Made by a program: the position numbers and the translations under genes. Below are positions 55,111-61,835 of a stretch of DNA of 64,000 bases, piece by piece (within the stretch, counting starts at the first letter, position 1; every line of letters begins with the position of its first letter). The stretch spans positions 186,001 through 250,000 of the forward strand of contig CAWIBS010000030.1 of the NCBI GenBank assembly GCA_963834365.1, read 5' to 3'. The notes beneath the pieces are model-generated. The model was not told the DNA's origin. It did not search any database and worked only from the letters and a program-made list of their open reading frames with translations. The DNA is from CAWJAP01 sp963834365 (lineage in GTDB: Bacteria; Acidobacteriota; Vicinamibacteria; Vicinamibacterales; Vicinamibacteraceae).

Positions 55111-55935
55111 ATGGCCCGTCGCTGCTGCTCGCGCATCAACCTTCTCGTCACCCTGGCGATTGTCGGCATCGCGGCCAGCATCATCTTGCCCTCCGTGAGG
55201 AAGGGGCAGGGTGCGGCGGCGCCTTCCGACAACGAGCCGTCGCCGGCCGCCGCGACGCCGATAGCGGCGGACACGGCGCTGGCCGCCGAGCTGGCACCGC
55301 CGGCCAACCAGGTCTGGCAGGACGGACTCGCGGCCATCGTCCTGGTGGACGTGTCGGGAAGCATGAAGGACCGCGTCCGTGACGGTGACGGCGAAAGGCG
55401 GCGCAAGATCGAGATCGCCCGCCGGACCGCCGTGGATCTCGTGGCCGCGTTTGCCCGCTATGCCCGCGACCATCGCGACGAGCGCGTGCAGGTGGGGATT
55501 TACGAGTTCAGCAAACGTCGCGGCGAGCCGGCCGCACGCGTCGTGGTGGCGCTGGATGCGCCGGACGAAGCGGTTGCGCGCGCCAGGATCGAGACGATGA
55601 CGGCCGAGGGCGGGACGCCGATCGGCGACGCGGTGGTCGTTGCACGCCGCGCGCTCGACGCCTCGCAACTGCGACGCCGGCACCTGATTGTCCTGACGGA
55701 CGGCGAGAACACGGACGGCCGCGATCCGACCGACGTCGTGCGCGCCCTGGAGCGGCAGAACGACGAGGTCCGGGCGGGATTGTATTTCGTCGCCTTCGAC
55801 ATCGCCGCCGACGTGTTCGCCCCAATCAAGGAGGCCGGCGGCCTGCTCCTTTCCGCAAAGGACGGCTCCGAGCTCACGGCCACGTTCACCGAGCTTCTGA
55901 GCGATCGAATCCTGGTCGAAGCACCGAGGAAGTAG
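55111..55935 (+). CDS. Membrane-anchored VWA-domain protein
   Basis: 274 residues. An anchor helix (INLLVTLAIVGIAASIILPS) and an Ala/Pro linker lead to a complete VWA domain: MIDAS DVSGSM in AIVLVDVSGSMKDRV, Thr in EGGTPIGDAVVVARRAL and Asp in HLIVLTDGENTDGRD. The intact metal site distinguishes it from the VWFA-related pair at 37-41 kb. It is two genes downstream of the OmpA-fusion on the same strand, so it could be the adhesion or assembly member of that group. Confidence 0.85.
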   Translation: MARRCCSRINLLVTLAIVGIAASIILPSVRKGQGAAAPSDNEPSPAAATPIAADTALAAELAPPANQVWQDGLAAIVLVDVSGSMKDRVRDGDGERRRKIEIARRTAVDLVAAFARYARDHRDERVQVGIYEFSKRRGEPAARVVVALDAPDEAVARARIETMTAEGGTPIGDAVVVARRALDASQLRRRHLIVLTDGENTDGRDPTDVVRALERQNDEVRAGLYFVAFDIAADVFAPIKEAGGLLLSAKDGSELTATFTELLSDRILVEAPRK

Positions 55936-55972
55936 CTTTCGGTCTTCGGTCTTTGGTCTTTGGTCTTTGGTC
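55936..55972. repeat. GGTCTTT heptamer array
   Basis: GGTCTTCGGTCTTTGGTCTT and further units, directly before the REP doublet at 55979. The same succession (heptamers, then doublet) occurs at 25.92-26.03 kb. Confidence 0.85.
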
Positions 55973-55978
55973 CCCGTC

Positions 55979-56047
55979 GGCGGGGCTGAAGCCCCGCCCT
56001 ACCGATCTGCCGCGGCCTCACCGGTAGGCCGGACCTTTAGGTCCGGC
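55979..56047. repeat. REP-like doublet, second copy
   Basis: GGCGGGGCTGAAGCCCCGCC, CTAC, spacer, GTAG, GCCGGACCTTTAGGTCCGGC. Spacer similar to that at 25958-26027. Confidence 0.85.
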
Positions 56048-56069
56048 GTGCATTGGGAGCTGACTGATC

Positions 56070-56726
56070 ATGTCCTCCGTGTTCCTCACCGGCGCAACGG
56101 GATACATCGGCAGCCGGCTCGCGGTGCGGTTGCTCGAGCGCGGACACGCCGTCCGGGCGCTCGTGCGCGGGGGCTCCGAGCGCAAGCTTCCGCGCGCGGT
56201 GACGGACATCATCATCGGTGATCCGCTCGATCGCACGACCTTCGAGCTCGCGGTCGAGCCTGGCTGTACCTTCGTACAGCTCGTCGGCGTTCCACATCCG
56301 TCGCCGCTGAAGGCGCAGCAGTTCAACGACATCGACCTCGTGTCAGCGCGCGCCTCGATCGACGCGGCCCAGTCGCGCGGTGTCGATCACTTCATCTATG
56401 TGAGCGTGGCGCAACCGGCTCCGGTGATGAAGGCCTACCAGCGGGCGCGTGCGAACGCGGAGGAGCACCTCGCTCGGACGGGCCTTCCCTCGACCATCGT
56501 ACGTCCGTGGTACGTGCTCGGCCCTGGCCACCGGTGGCCGATGGTCCTCCAGCCGCTCTATGCGCTGCTCGAGCGCATCCCGGCGACGCGGGCCGGCGCC
56601 CTGCGGCTCGGCCTGGTCACCATCGGCGAACTGCTCGAGACGCTGGTGCGAGCGGTCGAGACACCTCCTCGCGGTTCGCGCATCCTGACGGTGCCCGACA
56701 TCCGGCGCGCCATCTCCAATCAATAG
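56070..56726 (+). CDS. NmrA/NAD(P)-binding epimerase-like protein (atypical SDR)
   Basis: 218 residues. SVFLTGATGYIGSRLAVRLLERGH is the Rossmann NAD(P) loop (TGATGYIG). VDHFIYVSVAQPAPVMKAYQ and LPSTIVRPWYVLGPGHRWPM follow atypical SDR/NmrA proteins. The canonical YxxxK is not evident, so it may be a redox sensor or chaperone-like member rather than an enzyme. Its end overlaps the convergent metal-motif gene by 7 bases. Confidence 0.82.
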   Translation: MSSVFLTGATGYIGSRLAVRLLERGHAVRALVRGGSERKLPRAVTDIIIGDPLDRTTFELAVEPGCTFVQLVGVPHPSPLKAQQFNDIDLVSARASIDAAQSRGVDHFIYVSVAQPAPVMKAYQRARANAEEHLARTGLPSTIVRPWYVLGPGHRWPMVLQPLYALLERIPATRAGALRLGLVTIGELLETLVRAVETPPRGSRILTVPDIRRAISNQ

Positions 56727-57329
56727 GTCGCTTCGACGGCGAGGCTGGATTCGTCGAAACTGGCGCACTCGCTGGCCACGCGCCGGCCGGCCAACACGGC
56801 CCGTCGCGTCTCGTAGCTGCCGTCGTTCGTCTCCGTGACGCCGCTGCCGGCGATGAGCGATAGCAGTCGGAGGTTGACCCCGTCGATCTGCTCGAGCAGG
56901 TGCTCGAACTCGTGCGCGATGATCTCCGCCGCGTCGAACGGTGAATAGAGCCGCACGTGCGCCACGATGGCCCCGTACTGATGGCGGCGAATCACCGTCC
57001 GCGCCGAGTACGCGCGCTCGCCACGCGGACCGTCTTCACGCATGCGGACGATGAGGTTGCGCGTCTGGTCGATGCGGGCACACTGACGCCGGAACGTCGG
57101 GGAACGGCGGACCATGCGCGCCACGACGTCCTGCAGCGCGGCGTCAACGGTCAGGTTGATCGGCACTCCTTCCTGCGAACGCGGACTCGACGTGTTGCGC
57201 GGAAACCGGGCCCGAGCCGACGAGGATGAGGACGCCGGCCGCCGCGGCCTGGCGAGCGAGGCGGCGAAAGACCGGATGAAGGCGTCGGCGCGGAGCGTGG
57301 ACCCGGAACTCGAAAGGATGAATGGGCAT
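56720..57329 (-). CDS. Exported protein with HEFEH (HExxH) zinc motif, one apparent frameshift
   Basis: A signal-like N-terminus read in one frame (LARQAAAAGVLILVGSGPVSAQ, from an ATG near 57329) continues in another from about 57170 (VPINLTVDAALQDVVARMVRR). AAEIIAHEFEHLLEQIDGVN has the HExxH zinc site, here HEFEH, with no obvious third ligand. The end is SECASFDESSLAVEATY at 56720. About 200 residues if repaired. Possibly a small metallopeptidase-like or zinc-binding periplasmic protein. No named family recognised. Confidence 0.6.
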
Positions 57330-57614
57330 GATGCCCGTCAGCATCGAGCAAGCCGCGGGCCCGAAGGCGGCACGGAGGTTGCTCCTCACAACTGCGGAGA
57401 TATCAGCACTTTAGGCGGCTGATGGCTGATTCCGGCGCCGGAGCGTCGAGGCCCCGGAAAGCCACAAAGCTGTGAGCCCCGTGAAATCGGGCCCACATCG
57501 TTGTCGGGTTGGCAGGGCGGGCAGTTTCCGGGACGGCGGCGCATCCGGCGACCGGTGCTATGCTGCGGACAGTTTTGTTGCCTGATTAGTTCGTTCACGA
57601 CATTTTCGTCACCT

Positions 57615-59171
57615 ATGAGAACGGCGCCGTCCGTACCGTCCGTCGATCACCACGTCTCTTCGCGGGACGAGATCCGCAAGCTCAGCTCGCTGGTGGAGAT
57701 CAGCCAGGCACTGTCCGGCACGCTGAGCCTCCGCTCCGGTCTGCATCGCACGCTCGAGATTCTCGAGCGACACCACGCGGTGACGTTCGGTGTCGTGCTC
57801 CTGGCGCGTCCGGGCGGCGACGGCACCGGGGTCGATCGCGTGGCGAGCGGTCCCCGCGGCCGTGTCCGCGCGCTCGACGAACTGGCGCGCAAGGTCGTGG
57901 ACTCCGGCCGGCCGGTGGTGGTGCCGCGCGTCACGCAGGAGCCGACGCTCGGCGTGCGGCCTGCCGACCGTCAGGGCCAGAGCGACGAGCTCAGTGTCGT
58001 CGTGGCGCCGGTGCTGCTCGCGAAGCGGCCCGTCGGCGCGCTGGCCGTCGAGCTCGGCTACAAACCAGGCCGGCTCTACGACCGGGCCTCGAAGTTTCTC
58101 GGCGTCGTGGCTTCGATGATCGCGCAGGCCCTTCGCGTCCAGGGCATGGTCGAGGCCGAGCGGCAACGCCTCGTCGAGGAGAACACGCACCTGCGGCAGG
58201 AGCTGAAATCACGCTACGACTACCCGAATCTGATCGGGACGAGCGGGCCGATGCGCCAGGTCTTCGACCAGGTCGCGCAGGTGGCACGGACGAACACGAC
58301 CGTCCTCATTCGCGGCGAGTCGGGCACCGGCAAGGAGCTGATCGCGCACGCGATCCACTACACCTCGCTCCGGGCGAGCAAACCGTTCGTCAAGGTGAGC
58401 TGCGGCGCGCTGCCCGATACGCTCATCGAGTCGGAGCTCTTCGGCTACGAGAAGGGGGCGTTCACCGACGCACAGGCGCGGCGGAAGGGCCGCTTCGAGC
58501 TCGCCGAGGGCGGCACGCTGTTCCTCGATGAAATCGGGGACATCAACCTGCAGACCCAGGTGAAGCTGCTGCGGGTGCTGCAGGCGCGCGAGTTCGAGCG
58601 TCTCGGCGGCACCGAGACCATCAAGGCCAACGTCCGGCTGATCGCCGCGACCAACAAGGTCCTCGAAACGGCGCTGACCGACGGCACGTTCCGCGAGGAT
58701 CTGTACTACCGCCTCAACGTCTTCACGATCTTCATTCCGCCGCTCCGCGAGCGGAAGCCGGACGTGCTGCTGCTCGCGGACCATTTCCTGCAGCGCTTCG
58801 CGCGCGAGCATGGCAAGCCGATCGGGCGCATCGCGACGCCGGCGATCGACATGCTCATGAGCTATCACTGGCCGGGGAACGTGCGCGAGCTCGAGAACGT
58901 CATCGAGCGCGCGGTGCTGGTCTGCGAGGGTCAGGTGGTGCACGCGCATCACCTGCCGCCGACCCTGCAGACGGCCGAAACCTCGGGGACATCGCTCGCG
59001 CAGCCGCTGGTCGAAGCCGTGTCGGCCTACGAGAAGGATCTGCTCACCGACGCGCTCAAGAGCGCCAGAGGCAATCGCGCCCGGGCGGCCCGTCTGCTGC
59101 AGACGACCGAGCGGATCCTGAATTACAAGGTCCAGAAGTACGCCATCGATTTCCAGCGCTTTCGCACCTGA
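57615..59171 (+). CDS. Sigma-54-dependent activator (GAF - AAA+ - HTH), NifA/NorR-like
   Basis: 518 residues from ATG 57615; the longer frame upstream lacks family similarity. GAF domain at about 25-170, then the AAA+ core: GESGTGKELIAHAIH (Walker A), GTLFLDEIGDI (Walker B) and the sigma-54 contact loop, which reads GAFTDA where the family has GAFTGA. The C-terminal helix-turn-helix is LKSARGNRARAARLLQTTER. The next gene downstream, nitrate reductase, has a sigma-54 promoter, so it is probably the target. The ligand of the GAF domain is unknown. Confidence 0.92.
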   Translation: MRTAPSVPSVDHHVSSRDEIRKLSSLVEISQALSGTLSLRSGLHRTLEILERHHAVTFGVVLLARPGGDGTGVDRVASGPRGRVRALDELARKVVDSGRPVVVPRVTQEPTLGVRPADRQGQSDELSVVVAPVLLAKRPVGALAVELGYKPGRLYDRASKFLGVVASMIAQALRVQGMVEAERQRLVEENTHLRQELKSRYDYPNLIGTSGPMRQVFDQVAQVARTNTTVLIRGESGTGKELIAHAIHYTSLRASKPFVKVSCGALPDTLIESELFGYEKGAFTDAQARRKGRFELAEGGTLFLDEIGDINLQTQVKLLRVLQAREFERLGGTETIKANVRLIAATNKVLETALTDGTFREDLYYRLNVFTIFIPPLRERKPDVLLLADHFLQRFAREHGKPIGRIATPAIDMLMSYHWPGNVRELENVIERAVLVCEGQVVHAHHLPPTLQTAETSGTSLAQPLVEAVSAYEKDLLTDALKSARGNRARAARLLQTTERILNYKVQKYAIDFQRFRT

Positions 59172-59197
59172 CACGCGTCTCGCGAACCGGCTGCCAG

Positions 59198-59220
59198 GTC
59201 CGGCTGAAGCCGGACACTAC
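59198..59220. repeat. REP-like hairpin with CTAC boundary
   Basis: GTCCGGCTGAAGCCGGAC, then ACTAC, just after the sigma-54 activator gene. Forms an inverted pair with 59266-59283. Confidence 0.8.
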
Positions 59221-59265
59221 GTTCGTGAAGGTCCCAGCGCGAGACGCCTCGGTCGCCGTCGGAGT

Positions 59266-59283
59266 GTCCGGCTTCAGCCGGAC
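59266..59283. repeat. REP-like hairpin
   Basis: GTCCGGCTTCAGCCGGAC. Between it and the nitrate-reductase promoter (59284-59550) no gene is supported; the stretch holds a candidate activator site. Confidence 0.75.
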
Positions 59284-59425
59284 CCCGCCACGACGTTCGC
59301 AACGGAAATGTCGGCAGCGCGCCGTGAGGGGCCAATCGTGTCGATTTCGAGGCGCGCGAGGCGGCGCGCCCTCGGCGTGAGCCGTCCCGCGCCAGGAGCC
59401 TGTCGCGACGCATCTCGACAAAAGG

Positions 59426-59450
59426 GTCGCCAATTGGCGGCCTTGGCGAC
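59426..59450. promoter_or_regulatory. Inverted repeat, candidate upstream activator site
   Basis: GTCGCCAA...TTGGCGAC with a 9-base gap, overlapping the perfect palindrome CGCCAATTGGCG (59428-59439). It lies about 110 bases before the -24 element, a usual enhancer distance for sigma-54 activators. Binding protein inferred to be the adjacent activator. Confidence 0.5.
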
Positions 59451-59550
59451 AATTCTGTCTGCTCGAACGAGTCGGGATCCGTGCGGCGCCGACCGCTGAA
59501 TATCCCGTCAAAACGCGGGCGCAGTCCTCCGGCACCTGGCGGCGACCGAC

Positions 59551-59566
59551 TGGCAGCGGGCTTGCT
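59551..59566 (+). promoter_or_regulatory. Sigma-54 (-24/-12) promoter of the nitrate reductase gene
   Basis: TGGCAGCGGGCTTGCT matches the consensus TGGCACGNNNNTTGCW at all but two positions, with GG and GC ten bases apart. The start expected from it (about 59577) leaves only a short leader before ATG 59583, which is the one weak point. Confidence 0.7.
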
Positions 59567-59582
59567 CCCCTGACACTGCCTG

Positions 59583-61694
59583 ATGACGGCCGGGGCTTAT
59601 TCGAAGACTGCCACGCACTGCCCGTACTGCGCGCTGCAGTGCGGCGTGCTGGTCGATCGGGGTCCCGCGGACCGGCCAACAGAACTCTCGCTCGTCGGCA
59701 ACCGCGACTTCCCGGTCAACGCCGGCGCCCTGTGCATCAAGGGCTGGACTGCCACAGAGGTCGTCAACCACCCCAATCGGCTCGACGGTCCGCTCGCCCG
59801 CGACGAGTCGGGCGCGCTCGTGCCCGTGAGCTGGCGCGAGGCGCTCGACCGCGCCGCCGCGGCCATGCGCCGGACGCAGAAGCAGCACGGCCGCGATGCG
59901 GTCGGCGTGCTCGGCAGCGGCGCACTGACCAACGAGAAGGCCTATCTGCTGGGCAAGTTCGCCCGCGTCGCCCTCCGCACGCGCCACATCGACTACAACG
60001 GCCGGTTCTGCATGTCGTCGGCGTCGGCGGCCAGCATGCGGGCGTTCGGCCTCGACCGCGGCCTGCCGTTTCCGCTCGAGGATCTCGCGGACGCCGAGGT
60101 CATCCTGCTCGTCGGCGGCAATCCGGCCGAGACGATGCCGCCGCTGATGCGGTACTTCGACGCCCAGCGCCGCGCCGGGGGCACGCTCATCGTCGTGGAC
60201 CCCCGCCGCTCGGCGACGGCGCAGCTCGCCTCGCTGCATCTGTCGCCGCAACCGGGCACCGACGCCGCGCTCGCCAACGGGCTGCTCCACCTGCTCGTGC
60301 GCGACGGACGCGTCAATCACGAGTACATCGCGTCGCGCACCGAGGGCTTTGCGAAGCTCGCCGGCATCCTGAACTGCTACTGGCCCGAGCAGGTCGAGCG
60401 CGTCACCGGCATACCGGAGGCTCAGCTCCTGCGCGCGGCGTCGATCCTCGGTAAGGCCCGCTCGGCCATCGTGCTGACGGGCCGTGGACCCGAACAGCAG
60501 GCCCAGGGCGTGAACAACACGCTCGCCTTCATCAACCTCGCGCTGGCCCTCGGGCTGCCCGGAACCGCCGGCAGCGGCTACGGCTGCCTGACCGGTCAGG
60601 GCAACGGCCAGGGAGGCCGCGAGCACGGGCAGAAGGCCAATCAGCTCCCGGGCTGCCGCCGCATCGACGACGCGGACGCGCGCGAGCATGTCGCGGCAAT
60701 CTGGGGCGTCAGTGAGCGATCGATCCCGGGGCCGGGCATGTCGGCCGGCGAGATGCTGGCCTCGCTGGGGCGGCCCGAAGGCGTGCGCACGCTCTTCGTC
60801 ATGGGCTTCAACCCCGTCGTATCAGCGCCCGACGCGCTCGAGGTCGAAGCCGGCCTTCGCCGGCTCGACCACCTGATCGTCACGGACTTCTTCCTGTCGG
60901 AGACCGCGCAACTGGCCGACATCGTCCTGCCTGCCGCGCAATGGGCGGAAGAAGACGGGACGATGACGAACCTCGAAGGGCGGGTCATCCGTCGCCGCCG
61001 TGTCGTGCCGCCGCCGATGCGAATCCGCACCGACCTCGGCGTCATCGCCGGCCTGGCGGAGCGTCTCGGCCAGGGGGAGCGTCTCACCTTCGACCGGCCC
61101 GAAGCGGTCTTCGACGAGCTCGCGCGCGCGAGTCGCGGCGGCCTGGCGGACTACTCGGGCATCAGCTACGAGAAGATCGACGCGCTCGGCGGCGTCTTCT
61201 GGCCGTGTCCCTCGACCGATCATCCCGGGACGCCGCGCCTGTTTCTCGATCGGTTCGCGACGCCGTCGGGCCGCGCACGTTTCCACCCCGTGCGCCATCA
61301 GCCCCCGGCCGAGACGCCCGACCGCGCATTTCCGCTGTTCCTCACGACCGGCCGCGTGCTGGCGCACTACCAGTCGGGGACGATGACTCGCCGTGTGCCG
61401 CGGCTGAACGCGGCGGCCGGCGTACCGGTCGTCGAACTGCATCCGCGCGCCGCCGCCCGGCACGGCATCGCGGCGGGCGACAGAGTTCACGTCGAAACCC
61501 GGCGCGGCGCCGCGTCGTTCCTCGCGCGCGTCACGCGCGACATCCAGCCGGACACGATGTTCGTGCCGTTTCACTGGCCCGCCGAGCAGTCGGCCAACCG
61601 CCTGACGAACCCGGCGTTGGACCCGGTGAGCCGGATGCCCGAGTTCAAGGTGTGTGCGGCGTCGGTGCGAAAGGCGCCAGCGCCAGAAGATTAG
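59583..61694 (+). CDS. nasA: Assimilatory nitrate reductase catalytic subunit (molybdopterin, Fe4S4)
   Basis: 703 residues, the length of NasA/NarB-type enzymes. The iron-sulfur site is at the N-terminus: CPYCALQCGV (residues of about 13-22) with CIKG near 51. Molybdopterin-binding segments follow: YNGRFCMSSASAASMRAFGL, VGGNPAETMPPLM, VVDPRRSATAQLA and TNLEGRVIRRRR; the C-terminal domain includes LFLTTGRVLAHYQSGTMTRR. It reduces nitrate to nitrite in the cytoplasm. Sigma-54 promoter upstream, nirB downstream. Confidence 0.9.
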   Translation: MTAGAYSKTATHCPYCALQCGVLVDRGPADRPTELSLVGNRDFPVNAGALCIKGWTATEVVNHPNRLDGPLARDESGALVPVSWREALDRAAAAMRRTQKQHGRDAVGVLGSGALTNEKAYLLGKFARVALRTRHIDYNGRFCMSSASAASMRAFGLDRGLPFPLEDLADAEVILLVGGNPAETMPPLMRYFDAQRRAGGTLIVVDPRRSATAQLASLHLSPQPGTDAALANGLLHLLVRDGRVNHEYIASRTEGFAKLAGILNCYWPEQVERVTGIPEAQLLRAASILGKARSAIVLTGRGPEQQAQGVNNTLAFINLALALGLPGTAGSGYGCLTGQGNGQGGREHGQKANQLPGCRRIDDADAREHVAAIWGVSERSIPGPGMSAGEMLASLGRPEGVRTLFVMGFNPVVSAPDALEVEAGLRRLDHLIVTDFFLSETAQLADIVLPAAQWAEEDGTMTNLEGRVIRRRRVVPPPMRIRTDLGVIAGLAERLGQGERLTFDRPEAVFDELARASRGGLADYSGISYEKIDALGGVFWPCPSTDHPGTPRLFLDRFATPSGRARFHPVRHQPPAETPDRAFPLFLTTGRVLAHYQSGTMTRRVPRLNAAAGVPVVELHPRAAARHGIAAGDRVHVETRRGAASFLARVTRDIQPDTMFVPFHWPAEQSANRLTNPALDPVSRMPEFKVCAASVRKAPAPED

Positions 61695-61810
61695 GCAGGC
61701 GTCAGGCGTCAGGCCTCAGGCGATCAGGGATGATCAGTTGGGACCAAAGCCCAGCGACTAGAGACCAACGGACTGAGGACCAAAGACCGAAGACCAAAGA
61801 CCGGACAGCC
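61695..61810. repeat. CAGGCGT and ACCAAAG heptamer arrays
   Basis: CAGGCGTCAGGCGTCAGGCC units, then GACCAAAGACCGAAGACCAA units (reverse complement of GGTCTTT). They make up the gap between nasA and nirB. Confidence 0.85.
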
Positions 61811-61835
61811 CGTAGCCCAGAGATTGTCCACCCAC

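Noticed and set aside
57500..57530. Sigma-54 promoter before the activator gene (TTGGCAGGGCGGGCAG)
   Set aside because: GG is present but the -12 TTGC is missing.
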